A stretch of 64,000 nucleotides of DNA, taken from the NCBI RefSeq assembly GCF_010983895.1, contig NZ_CP048836.1:2108001-2172000 (forward strand). Direction: 5' to 3'. The stretch is from Nitrogeniibacter mangrovi (lineage in GTDB: Bacteria; Pseudomonadota; Gammaproteobacteria; Burkholderiales; Rhodocyclaceae). Under the pieces are notes generated by a model, which worked only from the letters and a program-made list of their open reading frames with translations, searched no databases and was not told the DNA's origin. A program made the translations under genes and the position numbers. Of this stretch, positions 55,820 to 64,000 are shown piece after piece (within the stretch, counting starts at the first letter, position 1; each line of letters begins with the position of its first letter).

Positions 55820-57178
55820 TTATTTCCCCGCGGCGGCTGCGCGGGCCAGCACCTTGTCCACCATCACGCCGGCCTGGCCGAGGTAGTTGGCCGGATCGCA
55901 CAGTTTGGCCAGCGCGTCGCGATCCAGGTGCACATTGATCTCCGGGTCCTCGGCGAGGATGTCGAGCAGCGGTCGATCGGTACGGATCGCCTCGCGGCAC
56001 AGGTCATAGACCAGGTCATGGGCATACTCACGGCCGATGTAGGGGCCCAGGCCCATCATCACCGCCTCGGACATGACCAGACCCTTGGTCAGATCGATGT
56101 TGGCGCGCATGTTGTCTTCGCTCACCTCCAGCCCCTCGAGCAAGAAGCGCGTCTGTTTGAGCGCGCCAGCGAGCAGGCAGAAGGCCTCGGGCAGGGCGAT
56201 CCACTCGATCTCCCACGGGCCGGTGGAGCGTTCGTGGTCGGCGATCATCGCGTCCATCAGGGCCGCCGAGTGCTGGCGCACCACCGACACGGCGGCGTGG
56301 ATGTAGCAGCTCGAGATCGGGTTGCGCTTCTGCGGCATGGTGCTGCTCGAGCCGCGGCCCGGGTGGAAGGGCTCGAAGACCTCGGCCACCTCGTGCTGCA
56401 TCATGAGTTTCACGTCCATGGCGATCTTGCCCAGCGAGCCGCCCACCAGGCCGAGGAAGGCGCCCACCTCGGCGATGGTGTCGCGCACGGTGTGCCAGGC
56501 GATGTCGGGCTGGGCCAGGCCAAGTTCTTCCATCAGCCCGGCCTGGGTTTCCATGGCGCCGGACTCGATGGAGGCCAGCGTGCCGCAGGCGCCGCCGAAC
56601 TCGCCCATCAGCACACGGGGGCGCAACTGGGCCAGGCGCTCGCGGTGGCGCTCGATGCCGGCGAGGATGGATGCGGTCTTGAAGCCGAAGGTGACGGGGA
56701 TGGCCTGCTGCAGATTGCTGCGGCCGATCACCGGGGTGTCGCGATAGCGCGTGGACAAGGCCACCAGCGCGGCCGAGATGGCGGCGAGTTCCTGGTCGAT
56801 GATTTCCAGCCCTTCGCGGATCTGCATCACCGTGGCGGTGTCGGTAATGTCCTGGGTGGTGGCGCCCCAGTGCACGAACTCGCCGAGCTTGTCGCGGCAC
56901 AGCTGGTTGATCTGGGTGACCACGCCGAGCACCGGGTAGCCGATGCGCTCGGTCTGTTCGCGCAGTCGGTCCATGTCCATCTTGTCGATGTCGCAGTTGC
57001 TGATGATTTCATCGGCGGCTTCCTGCGGGATGATGCCCAAGCGGCCTTGCACCACGGCCAACGCGCGTTCGATGGCGACGTAGTGGCGGGTGCGGTTGCG
57101 GTCGGACCACACCTCGCGCATGGCGTCGGTGCAGAAAATGTTGCCGAAGATGCTGGAGTCGATGATGCTCGCGGCCAT
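55820..57178 (-). CDS. Fumarase/aspartase-superfamily enzyme (candidate trans-aconitate decarboxylase)
   Basis: 452 residues. Superfamily signature GSSSTMPQKRNP at 276-287 and VHWGATTQDITDTA at about 102-115. General similarity is to adenylosuccinate lyase and 3-carboxymuconate cycloisomerase. The RTHxQ (lyase) or RTWLQ (cycloisomerase) site reads RSNLQ (N155), so neither function is well supported. Muconate-pathway genes are absent. Fungal trans-aconitate decarboxylase Tad1 is also in this superfamily, and the gene is embedded among itaconate-degradation genes, so itaconate formation is a reasonable hypothesis. Confidence 0.82.
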   Translation of the reverse strand: MAASIIDSSIFGNIFCTDAMREVWSDRNRTRHYVAIERALAVVQGRLGIIPQEAADEIISNCDIDKMDMDRLREQTERIGYPVLGVVTQINQLCRDKLGEFVHWGATTQDITDTATVMQIREGLEIIDQELAAISAALVALSTRYRDTPVIGRSNLQQAIPVTFGFKTASILAGIERHRERLAQLRPRVLMGEFGGACGTLASIESGAMETQAGLMEELGLAQPDIAWHTVRDTIAEVGAFLGLVGGSLGKIAMDVKLMMQHEVAEVFEPFHPGRGSSSTMPQKRNPISSCYIHAAVSVVRQHSAALMDAMIADHERSTGPWEIEWIALPEAFCLLAGALKQTRFLLEGLEVSEDNMRANIDLTKGLVMSEAVMMGLGPYIGREYAHDLVYDLCREAIRTDRPLLDILAEDPEINVHLDRDALAKLCDPANYLGQAGVMVDKVLARAAAAGK

Positions 57179-57219
57179 GGTGTTGCTCCTTGAATGGGGG
57201 GATTCCGTGTTGTCAGGTG

Positions 57220-58041
57220 TCAGTGGGGGTCGCCGGCGCGGCTGCGGGCGAGGATGGCCCGTGCCTTGAGCATCACCGGCCGGTCGATCATCTTTCCGTC
57301 GAGCTGGACGGCACCATCGGCGGCCTCGGCCGCGGCCAGCACCCGGTGCGCCCAGTCCTGTTCCTCGGCGCTGGGGCGGGCGGCTGCATGGATCCACGCC
57401 ACCTGTTTGGGGTGAATGCACATCTTTGCGCCGAAGCCGAAGGTCCGCGCAAAGGCGAAGTCGGCGAGCACGCGCGCCTCGTCGGTGACCGAGGGGGTGA
57501 CGCCGGCCACCGGCGAGGGCAACTCGGCACAGCGTGCGGCAATGGCGATGCGAGAGGACGCGTAGGCCAGGCCCGCCTCGTCGCCTGACAGGTCGAGGTC
57601 CACCGCATAGTCCAGCGTACCGAAGGCCAGCCGTGCGACGCCGTCGGAGGTGGCGATCTGATCGACGTTGTGGATGCCGCGCGCGGTTTCGACCAGCGCC
57701 AGCACCTCGGCGCCGGGTGCCGTCGAGCGGACCCGATCGATCTGTTCCGGCCATTCGCTCTTGGGCAGCATCACCCAGCGAATCCCGGCCTCGCGGATCA
57801 TGGCCAGATCGTCGGAAAACCACACCGATTGGGTGTCGTTGATGCGCACGGCGATGCGCTCGGCCAGTGTCGCGTGCTGGCCGACCCAGGTGGCGATCGC
57901 GTCGCGTGCGGCCGACTTGTCCGTGGGGGCCACCGCATCCTCGAGGTCGAGAATGATCGTCCCGGCGTCGGTGGCGAAGGCCTTGTCAAACCGCTCCGGA
58001 CGGTTGCCCGGAACGAAGAGATAGGTGATGGGCGGGTGCAT
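57220..58041 (-). CDS. ccl: CitE-like CoA-ester lyase, candidate (S)-citramalyl-CoA lyase
   Basis: 273 residues. TYLFVPGNRPERFDKA start, metal and substrate residues in IILDLEDAV, ALVETARGIHN and FGTLDYAVDL, as in the CitE/HpcH family. With the CoA transferase and MaoC hydratase next to it, it matches Ccl of the Yersinia/Pseudomonas itaconate pathway, cleaving citramalyl-CoA to acetyl-CoA and pyruvate. Malyl-CoA lyase activity is an alternative. Confidence 0.82.
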   Translation of the reverse strand: MHPPITYLFVPGNRPERFDKAFATDAGTIILDLEDAVAPTDKSAARDAIATWVGQHATLAERIAVRINDTQSVWFSDDLAMIREAGIRWVMLPKSEWPEQIDRVRSTAPGAEVLALVETARGIHNVDQIATSDGVARLAFGTLDYAVDLDLSGDEAGLAYASSRIAIAARCAELPSPVAGVTPSVTDEARVLADFAFARTFGFGAKMCIHPKQVAWIHAAARPSAEEQDWAHRVLAAAEAADGAVQLDGKMIDRPVMLKARAILARSRAGDPH

Positions 58042-58062
58042 GATGAGTGTCTCCGGTGCCGC

Positions 58063-59244
58063 TCAGATCACGCCAGCGGCCTTGAGCTCTTCCACCTGGT
58101 CGGCCGGATAGCCGAGCTCGGCGAGGATCGCCGCGGAGTGGGCGCCCAGGGCGGGCACCGGATCCATGCGCGGATCGCCTTGTTCCCACGAGCCGGGCGG
58201 CAGCAATGCCGGGACGGTGCCGACCGAGGTCTGGACCTCGCGCCAGCGCTTGCGCGCCTTGAGCTGGGGGTGCGCCCATACGGCATGCATGTCGTTGACC
58301 TGGGCATTGGCGATCTGCGCGGCATCGAGCCGTTCGACCACCTGCGCAGCGCTCAGCTCGGCGAAGGCGTCGATGATGATCTGGCGCAACTCGACGCGCG
58401 CGGCGCTGCGCCGCGAGTTGCTCGAGAAGCGTTCCTCGTGCGCCAGCTCGGGCTGGAGCAGGACCTTGGCGCAGAAGCCGGCCCATTCGCGTTCGTTCTG
58501 CAAACCGAACATCACCGTCTTGCCGTCGCCGGCCGGGAAGGGGCCGTAGGGGTAGATGGTGGCGTGGCTGGCGCCGGTGCGCGGCGGCGGGGCGGCGCCG
58601 TCGAAGGCGTAGTAGAGCGGGTAGGTGGTCCATTCGACCAGGCTCTCGAGCATCGAGATGTCCAGATGCTGGCCGCGGCCGGTCTTCTGGCGCTGCATCA
58701 GGGCGGCGAGGATGTTGGTGTAGGCGTACATGCCGGCCGAGATGTCGGCGATCGAGGGGCCTGCCTTGCAGGGCTCGTCCTCGGTGCCGGTCACCGAGAG
58801 GAAGCCGGATTCGCTCTGGATGAGCAGGTCGTAGGCCTTCTTGTCGCGGTAGGGGCCGTCGGCGCCGTAGCCGGAGATGTCGCACACGATGATCTCGGGC
58901 TTGATGGCCGACAGCGCCTCGTACGACAGGCCGAGCCGCGCCGCCGCGCCGGGCGCCAGGTTCTGTACCACCACGTCGGCCTCTTCGACGATCAGCTTCA
59001 TGAGCGCGGCCTGCGCCTCCGGATGCTTGACGTCGAGGGTGAGGGATTCCTTCGAGCGGTTGATCCAGACGAAGTGCGAAGCCAGGCCGCGAACGCGCTC
59101 GTCGTAGCCGCGGGCGAAGTCGCCCACGCCGGGGCGCTCGACCTTGATCACGCGCGCGCCCAGGTCGGCGAGCTGGCGGGTGGCGAAGGGCGCCGCGATG
59201 GCGTGTTCGAGGGTGACGACGGTAATGCCTTCAAGGGGTCTCAT
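58063..59244 (-). CDS. ict: CaiB/BaiF family III CoA transferase, candidate itaconate CoA transferase
   Basis: 393 residues. Start LEGITVVTLEHAIAAPFATRQLADLGARVIKVERPG is the family signature, and the catalytic Asp lies in GPSIADISAGM. It transfers CoA from succinyl-CoA or similar to a carboxylate. Context with Ich and Ccl homologues indicates itaconate as substrate. The gene starts 9 nt after the MaoC hydratase. Confidence 0.85.
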   Translation of the reverse strand: MRPLEGITVVTLEHAIAAPFATRQLADLGARVIKVERPGVGDFARGYDERVRGLASHFVWINRSKESLTLDVKHPEAQAALMKLIVEEADVVVQNLAPGAAARLGLSYEALSAIKPEIIVCDISGYGADGPYRDKKAYDLLIQSESGFLSVTGTEDEPCKAGPSIADISAGMYAYTNILAALMQRQKTGRGQHLDISMLESLVEWTTYPLYYAFDGAAPPPRTGASHATIYPYGPFPAGDGKTVMFGLQNEREWAGFCAKVLLQPELAHEERFSSNSRRSAARVELRQIIIDAFAELSAAQVVERLDAAQIANAQVNDMHAVWAHPQLKARKRWREVQTSVGTVPALLPPGSWEQGDPRMDPVPALGAHSAAILAELGYPADQVEELKAAGVI

Positions 59245-59253
59245 GGGCGTTCC

Positions 59254-60099
59254 TTACTTGATGACGGCGGTGGCTTCCATGGTCAGCCAACCCTCGTGGT
59301 CCTTCGCCCACAGGCGGAAGGTCTTGCCGTCGGGCTGCGGCTCGCCGCAGACGAAGAAGTGGTTGATGTCGAATACCGGGCGCACCGCGCGGAACTCGTA
59401 GCTGGCGAGTTCGGCGTCGGGCAGCTGGTGGCGCAGCAGATCGAGCAGCAGGGTGGCGACCATCGGGCCGTGCACCACCAGGCCGGGGTAGCCCTCGACC
59501 TCGGTCACGTACTTTCGGTCGTAGTGGATGCGGTGGCCGTTGAAGGTCAGCGCCGAGTAACGGAACAGCAGCACGTCGTCGGGCACCCACTTCTTTTCCC
59601 AGGTGGCGCTCGCCGGCGCGGCCTTGGGCGGCGGCGCGACGTCATCGGGTTTGGCAGCCTCGCGATAGACGATGTCGTGAAACTCGGTCAGCGCGATGTC
59701 CGCTTCGCCTTCGCGGCGGATTTCGTGGCGCACCTTCACGAACACCAGCGGTCCGGTGCGGCCGCTCTTCTCGGTGACGTCGTGGATGGTCGAGGTGCGT
59801 GTCATCGCGTCGCCGATGTGCAAGGGCTTGTGAAAGGTGAATTGGCTGCCGGCCCACATGCGGCGGGGCAGGGGCACTGGCGGCAGGAAACCACCGCGCT
59901 TGGCGTGACCGTCAGGGCCGATTTCCGACTGGCGGTGGAGCGGCAGGAAATACAGCCAGTGCCACAGGCCGGGCAGCGGCGTGCCGACCGGCGGGCGTTC
60001 GGCGGGGCGGTCAAAGGTCGCCGACAGGGCGGCATAGGGGGTGGCGGTGGCGATGTCGGAAACCGTTTCCGAGCGGCCGATCCAGTCCTTGAGGTTCAT
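59254..60099 (-). CDS. ich: MaoC-like hydratase, candidate itaconyl-CoA hydratase
   Basis: 281 residues with two hot-dog domains. The second carries the MaoC motif region FNGHRIHYDRKYV and LVVHGPMVATLL. Size and neighbours fit itaconyl-CoA hydratase (Ich, as in the P. aeruginosa and Yersinia itaconate clusters) and the related mesaconyl-C4-CoA hydratase. It would form citramalyl-CoA. ATG 60099 (MNLKDWIGRSE) has an acceptable GGAG upstream. Confidence 0.83.
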   Translation of the reverse strand: MNLKDWIGRSETVSDIATATPYAALSATFDRPAERPPVGTPLPGLWHWLYFLPLHRQSEIGPDGHAKRGGFLPPVPLPRRMWAGSQFTFHKPLHIGDAMTRTSTIHDVTEKSGRTGPLVFVKVRHEIRREGEADIALTEFHDIVYREAAKPDDVAPPPKAAPASATWEKKWVPDDVLLFRYSALTFNGHRIHYDRKYVTEVEGYPGLVVHGPMVATLLLDLLRHQLPDAELASYEFRAVRPVFDINHFFVCGEPQPDGKTFRLWAKDHEGWLTMEATAVIK

Positions 60100-60144
60100 G
60101 CAGTATCTCCAGCGGGGAGGATTGCGGGGTAATGTCGGCCCGCC

Positions 60145-60165
60145 GCGCGCCCGCACGGGGCGCGC
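60145..60165 (-). other. Hairpin between dctM and ich-like genes
   Basis: GCGCGCCC-N5-GGGCGCGC stem-loop in the 76-nt gap. No U run follows, so it is more likely a processing or stability element than a terminator. Confidence 0.4.
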
Positions 60166-60175
60166 GAGCGGCGCG

Positions 60176-61459
60176 TCACATCATTCCGAGGGTCTTCGGC
60201 AGCCACAGCGAGAGCGGCGGCCAGTAGGTGACGATGGCGAGGAACACCAGCATGGTCAGCAGCCAGGGGCCGACCGCCTTGCTCATGTCGGTCATGCCGA
60301 GCTTGGTGATGCCGCTGGCCACGTAGAGGTTGAGGCCGACCGGCGGGGTGATCATGCCGATCTCCATGTTCACCGTGATCATCACGCCGAAATGCACCGG
60401 GTCGATGCCCAGGCTCGTCGCGATCGGGAAGAGGATCGGCGCGAAGATCAGGATGATCGACGAGGGCTCCATGAAGTTGCCCGCGACCAGCAGGATGATG
60501 TTGGTGAGCAGCAGGAAGCCGATCGTGCCCAGCCCGCTGTCGATGATCCATCCCGACATTTGTTGAGGGATCTGCTCGTTGGTGAGCAGGAAGGAGAACA
60601 GGACCGCGTTGGTGATGATGTAGAGCAGCATCGCCGACAGGTTGGCCGACGAGATCAGCACCTTCTTGAGGTCCTTCAGCTTGAGGTCCTTATAGACGAA
60701 CACCGCGATCACGAAGGCATAGACCGCGCTCATCGCCGCCGCCTCGGTGGCAGTAAAGATGCCGGAGTAGATTCCGCCCATCACCACCACGATCAGCAGC
60801 AGGCCCCAGATCGATTCACGGAAGGCCTTGACGCGCTGGGCCCAAGTCGCACGCGGTGCGCGCGGGTAATTGTTCTTGCGCGCCAGCCACCAGGTGGTGA
60901 ACAGCAGCATGCTGGCCAGCACCAGGCCCGGGAAGACACCGGCCATGAAGAGCGCACCGATCGAACTGTTGGTCGATACCGCGTACATGACCATCGCGAT
61001 CGAGGGCGGAATCAGGATGCCGAGGCCGCCCGCCGAGGCGACCACGCCGGCGCCGTACTTGACCGGATAGCCGGACTTGACCATGGCGGGCAGCAGGATC
61101 GAGCCGATCGCCACCACCGTGGCCGGGCTCGAACCCGAGACCGCGGCAAACAGCGCGCAGGCCACCACCGCACTCAGACCGAGGCCGCCGGCCATGTGTC
61201 CCACCATCGAGGTGGCGAAGTTGATCATTCGCCGCGCGACACCGCCGTGGGTCAGGAAGTTGCCCGCCAGGATGAAGAAGGGCACCGCCATGATCTCGAA
61301 CTTCTCGATGCCGGTGAAGAGCTTGAGGGCCACGCTTTCGATCGGCACCTGGCTCATGAAGAAGAGGAAACTCAGCACGGTCAGACCGAGCGAGATCGAG
61401 ATCGGCATGCCAGTGACCATGAGCCCCAGCAGCAATGCAAAGATGATGGCTGTGCTCAT
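60176..61459 (-). CDS. dctM: TRAP transporter large permease DctM
   Basis: 427 residues with about twelve membrane segments. FFILAGNFLTHGGVARRMINFA, SGSSPATVVAIGSILLPAM and GILIPPSIAMVMYAVST are DctM signatures. With DctP and DctQ it imports carboxylates using an ion gradient. Its ATG overlaps the DctQ stop by four bases. Confidence 0.93.
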   Translation of the reverse strand: MSTAIIFALLLGLMVTGMPISISLGLTVLSFLFFMSQVPIESVALKLFTGIEKFEIMAVPFFILAGNFLTHGGVARRMINFATSMVGHMAGGLGLSAVVACALFAAVSGSSPATVVAIGSILLPAMVKSGYPVKYGAGVVASAGGLGILIPPSIAMVMYAVSTNSSIGALFMAGVFPGLVLASMLLFTTWWLARKNNYPRAPRATWAQRVKAFRESIWGLLLIVVVMGGIYSGIFTATEAAAMSAVYAFVIAVFVYKDLKLKDLKKVLISSANLSAMLLYIITNAVLFSFLLTNEQIPQQMSGWIIDSGLGTIGFLLLTNIILLVAGNFMEPSSIILIFAPILFPIATSLGIDPVHFGVMITVNMEIGMITPPVGLNLYVASGITKLGMTDMSKAVGPWLLTMLVFLAIVTYWPPLSLWLPKTLGMM

Positions 61460-62133
61460 TTCGAGCCTCCGTTCTTTTCGTGTTGCCCGTGGTCCAGATC
61501 GCGCGGATAGACGTCGCTGGGATCGGGTGCCTCGACGCCCATGTCAATGTCGTCCATGCCGTCGACATGGCCATGGTCGTGATGGGGCAACTCGCCGGTT
61601 CGGATGAAGGACCAGCACACCTGCAGGAAGCGGAAGCACATCAGGGCGCTGCCGAGCGGGATGGCCGAATAGACGATCCAGGTCGGCCATTCGAGATCGA
61701 CCGTGGTCGGGCCTTCGAGCGCATCTCCGGTGTCCAGGCCGAGGCTGCTGAAGATCGAGTAGTGGGCACCGTTGTCCCACACGAACTGCGCACCCACCGT
61801 GGCAATGATGCCGGTGAACAGGGCGCCCGCGAGCAGGCCGAAGACGATGAACTTGAAGCGCAGCTTGTCGGAGAGCCGGTTGATCAGTACGTCGACACCG
61901 ACGTGGATGCCGGTTCGCACGCCATAGGCGGCACCGAACTTGGCCATCCAGACGAACATGATGATGGTCAGTTCCTGCGCCCAGGCCATGTTGATGGAAA
62001 TGAGCCAGTCCTGCAGGCCGGGGATGGCGAATCCGCTCGCGTAGCGATGAACCACCGCAAGGAAGGTGATGACCGTCGCCGCCCCGATCAGGAACGTGAT
62101 GAGCCACTCCTCGAGGGCGTCAAGAAATTTCAT
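61456..62133 (-). CDS. dctQ: TRAP transporter small permease DctQ
   Basis: 225 residues. Four membrane segments with the DctQ pattern (ALEEWLITFLIGAATVITFLAVVHRY and later WAQELTIIMFVWMAKFGAAYGVRTG). The C-terminal tail is long and Asp/His-rich (HHDHGHVDGMDDIDMG), more extended than usual. Small subunit of the DctPQM importer. Confidence 0.9.
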   Translation of the reverse strand: MKFLDALEEWLITFLIGAATVITFLAVVHRYASGFAIPGLQDWLISINMAWAQELTIIMFVWMAKFGAAYGVRTGIHVGVDVLINRLSDKLRFKFIVFGLLAGALFTGIIATVGAQFVWDNGAHYSIFSSLGLDTGDALEGPTTVDLEWPTWIVYSAIPLGSALMCFRFLQVCWSFIRTGELPHHDHGHVDGMDDIDMGVEAPDPSDVYPRDLDHGQHEKNGGSK

Positions 62134-62161
62134 GATGGAACCTCTCAGGGAAATCGAGGGC

Positions 62162-62191
62162 GCGGGCGGCCGCTGTGGCCGTCCCGCCCGC
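62162..62191 (-). other. Hairpin between dctP and dctQ
   Basis: GCGGGCGG...CCGCCCGC stem with an inner GGCC/GGCC pairing, in the 63-nt gap after dctP. No U run. Such hairpins often protect binding-protein mRNA and lower permease expression. Confidence 0.5.
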
Positions 62192-62196
62192 TAGCC

Positions 62197-63189
62197 TTAC
62201 TCGGCGCCCGTTTCCTTGCGGATTGCGCTGACAAGATCCTTGCCGACGCGCGAGGCGAGTTCGTCCTGCACGGGGGCCATGGCCTCGACCCACTGCGCCT
62301 TCTCCTGCGGCGTCGGGACGTGGATCTCCGTCTTGCCGGAAGCCTTGATCGCGGCCAACGCGGTGGCTTCGTCCTCTTCGGCGATCTTCTCGTTGAAGGC
62401 AGTCGCTTCATCGACCGCTTTTTCGAGGCTTGCGCGGATGTCGGCCGGCAGCTTCTCCCAGAAAGGCTTGTTCACCACCACCACGTAGCCGCTGTAGGTG
62501 TGGTGCGTGAGCGTTGCGTACTTCTGCACCTCGTACTGCTTCTGCGTGTAGAGGTTGGGCAGGTTGCCGTCCGTGCCGTCCACCACGCCGGTCTGCAAAG
62601 CCTGATAGACCTCGGAGAACGCCATGCTCTGCGGCAGTGCGCCGATCGAGCGGATGATCGCCTGGTTCACCTTGGAGGAGTTGACGCGAATCTTCTGCCC
62701 CTTGGCCTCGTCCGGCGTGCGAATCGGTTTGTTGGAGCTCAGCACGCGAAAACCCGCGTCCCAGAAAGCCAGACCGACCATGCCGCGCGGCTCGAGCTTC
62801 TTCAGCAGCGATGCACCGATCGGTCCGTGGGTGATGCGATGCAGCGATTCGGTATCCGGGAAGATGTAGGGCATGTCGAAGACTTCAAATTCCTTCACGC
62901 CGGCCGGACCGAATTTCCCGGCCACGGGCGCAAGCATCTGCACCGAACCCAGCTGCAGGGCTTCGAGCTCCTCCTTGTCCTTGTAAAGGATGCTGTTGGG
63001 GTAGATTTCTACCTTGACCTTGCCCTTGGTGAGCGCCTCGGCACGCTCCTTGAAGAATTCGGCTGCGCGGCCCTTCGGGGTATCGGCCGCCGCAACGTGC
63101 GAAAACTTGATGACGATTTCGTCTTGTGCCAGCGCGGCGCCGGAAGTGAGCATGGCGACTGCTGCGGTGATAGCAAAGATTCGCTTCAT
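62197..63189 (-). CDS. dctP: TRAP transporter substrate-binding protein DctP
   Basis: 330 residues. Signal peptide 1-22 (FAITAAVAMLTSGAALA), then IVIKFSHVAAADTPKGRAA, LGSVQMLAPVAGKFGP and the GQKIRVNSSKVNQAIIRSIGALP region with the conserved Arg that binds a carboxylate. Periplasmic receptor of the importer. AGGAG precedes ATG 63189. Confidence 0.93.
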   Translation of the reverse strand: MKRIFAITAAVAMLTSGAALAQDEIVIKFSHVAAADTPKGRAAEFFKERAEALTKGKVKVEIYPNSILYKDKEELEALQLGSVQMLAPVAGKFGPAGVKEFEVFDMPYIFPDTESLHRITHGPIGASLLKKLEPRGMVGLAFWDAGFRVLSSNKPIRTPDEAKGQKIRVNSSKVNQAIIRSIGALPQSMAFSEVYQALQTGVVDGTDGNLPNLYTQKQYEVQKYATLTHHTYSGYVVVVNKPFWEKLPADIRASLEKAVDEATAFNEKIAEEDEATALAAIKASGKTEIHVPTPQEKAQWVEAMAPVQDELASRVGKDLVSAIRKETGAE

Positions 63190-63239
63190 GGTTTGTCTCC
63201 TGTTATCGGAATAGGTCTGACCAGAAACCTCGATCGCGC

Positions 63240-64000
63240 TTACGCTGCCGAGCTGACTTGGCCGGTTTGTGGAACATGGCGCCCGGGACGGGCGAATACG
63301 CAACCGGTCAGCAAGGGACGTGCACTCGTCACGACCCTTGCTGAGTCGAATACCGGTATTCCGTGGTCGTTGTGACCGCGAATCTCGAGGTGAATGGTCA
63401 TGGAACCGCTCGGGTGTTCGATGGCGATGCGGCCCAATTGCTGGGCGTCGAGTTCGACCAGATCTTCTGCCACCGAGCCCGTGACATGGCAGGCGGCGGC
63501 CAGTGCCACCGCGCCGGAGATGCCGAAGGTGGCATGGCACCATTTCGGCGAAAAGTAGCGCGCCGCGATATTGCCGCCCCTGCGTGGCGAGGCCACGATG
63601 GCGATCTTGGGCAGGGCAACGCTCTGGTGGTCCTCGAGTCCCATCCGCTTGGCGGCGTCCAGGCGGATCGCTTTGAGACGGTCCGAAAACACCGTGTCGG
63701 CGTCGAGTGCTTTTTTCGACTCGTGACCGGTCTTGCCGAGCGCTTCGGCCTTGACGAGAACCAGTGGAATCGCGCAGTCGATACAGGTCGCCTCGACGCC
63801 ACAGATGATGTCGCGGGCCCGACCCGTCGGCAGCAACATGCCAGTGCCGGTTCCGGCCGGTTCGAGAAAGCGCAGTTCGATCGGGGCGAAACTGCCGGGG
63901 ACACCGTCGAGTTGGAAGCTGCCTTCGTAGGTCACCTTGCCGCCGGGCGTGCGCACGGTCACTTCGGCAATCTTGCCGCTGTTCAGGTTGAGTACGCGGA
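63240..64000 (-). CDS. Second PrpF-family isomerase, 5' end beyond window
   Basis: About 253 residues of the C-terminal two-thirds, reading off the right edge. VLNLNSGKIAEVTVRTPGG at the window edge and CIDCAIPLVLVKAEALGKTG match the paralogue at 48491-49588. WCHATFGISGAVALAAA corresponds to the paralogue's CHSAFAVTGALCLAAA. The catalytic-Cys motif is outside the window. First known gene of the block in transcription order; dctP follows after 50 nt. Confidence 0.85.
   Translation of the reverse strand, partial: RVLNLNSGKIAEVTVRTPGGKVTYEGSFQLDGVPGSFAPIELRFLEPAGTGTGMLLPTGRARDIICGVEATCIDCAIPLVLVKAEALGKTGHESKKALDADTVFSDRLKAIRLDAAKRMGLEDHQSVALPKIAIVASPRRGGNIAARYFSPKWCHATFGISGAVALAAACHVTGSVAEDLVELDAQQLGRIAIEHPSGSMTIHLEIRGHNDHGIPVFDSARVVTSARPLLTGCVFARPGRHVPQTGQVSSAA

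Noticed and set aside
57670-60132. Long plus-strand open frame (about 820 codons) opposite ict, ich and ccl-like genes
   Set aside because: Composition is Gly/Arg/His-rich with no domain, and it is antisense to three clearly recognised genes; it reflects high GC content.
61480-63375. Plus-strand open frame opposite dctQ and dctP
   Set aside because: Antisense to well-supported TRAP genes, with no recognisable protein.

Overview
The window is a 64-kb, GC-rich, gene-dense bacterial chromosome segment. Gene content suggests a betaproteobacterium, probably Rhodocyclales (Azoarcus/Thauera-like). The pointers are a parA/ribbon-helix-helix/Sui1 cluster, a DUF748 giant protein, DUF3301, TRAP transporters, an isoquinoline-oxidoreductase-type molybdoenzyme and a large copper island. 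The taxonomic call is inference. I see no rRNA, tRNA, CRISPR array, insertion sequence or phage gene.

Layout. (1) 1-16.6 kb is mostly housekeeping: a SIMPL protein (cut by the window edge), EamA transporter, gamma-carbonic-anhydrase-like protein, rlmJ (frameshifted), a MazG-like pyrophosphohydrolase, crotonase, ACT-domain protein, DUF3301, a LpxH-like phosphoesterase, an HI0933-type flavoprotein, DUF748, pterin dehydratase, metY, a macro-domain gene (frameshifted in a G tract) and the parA/RHH/sui1 cluster. (2) 16.6-22.0 kb is a molybdenum hydroxylase operon (2Fe-2S subunit, molybdopterin subunit, XdhC, MocA-like) with a divergent LysR regulator. (3) 22.2-25.6 kb is a hybrid BvgS-like sensor kinase. 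(4) 25.6-33.6 kb is an RND efflux operon (alpha/beta hydrolase, adaptor, pump, outer-membrane factor) with a divergent LysR. (5) 33.6-46.7 kb is a copper/redox island: CusS-type kinase, CopA oxidase, CopB, NfeD-like, three c-type cytochromes (one fused to BNR repeats and frameshifted), a Cu-type P-ATPase, a YncE-like propeller, a TlpA-like thioredoxin, CcdA and small proteins. Three near-identical dyads of the cop-box type precede three transcription units here. (6) 46.9-64.0 kb is a minus-strand block for tri- and dicarboxylates.

How block 6 could work. It combines an OprD-type porin, a TRAP transporter (DctPQM), tricarballylate dehydrogenase TcuAB with a LysR regulator, two PrpF-family isomerases, a fumarase/aspartase-superfamily enzyme, and a CaiB-type CoA transferase, MaoC-type hydratase and CitE-type lyase matching the known itaconate pathway (Ict, Ich, Ccl). 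This reads as tricarballylate to cis-aconitate (TcuAB), to trans-aconitate (PrpF, like fungal Adi1), to itaconate (fumarase-like enzyme, like fungal Tad1), to itaconyl-CoA, to citramalyl-CoA, to pyruvate plus acetyl-CoA. The Tcu and Ict/Ich/Ccl steps rest on known families. The two middle steps are my inference and are the most interesting hypothesis in the window.

Quality note. Three genes (rlmJ, macro-domain, BNR-cytochrome) each carry a one-base deficit at a G or C homopolymer. Sequencing error is the simplest explanation, though the 10-base tract could be a true slippery site.
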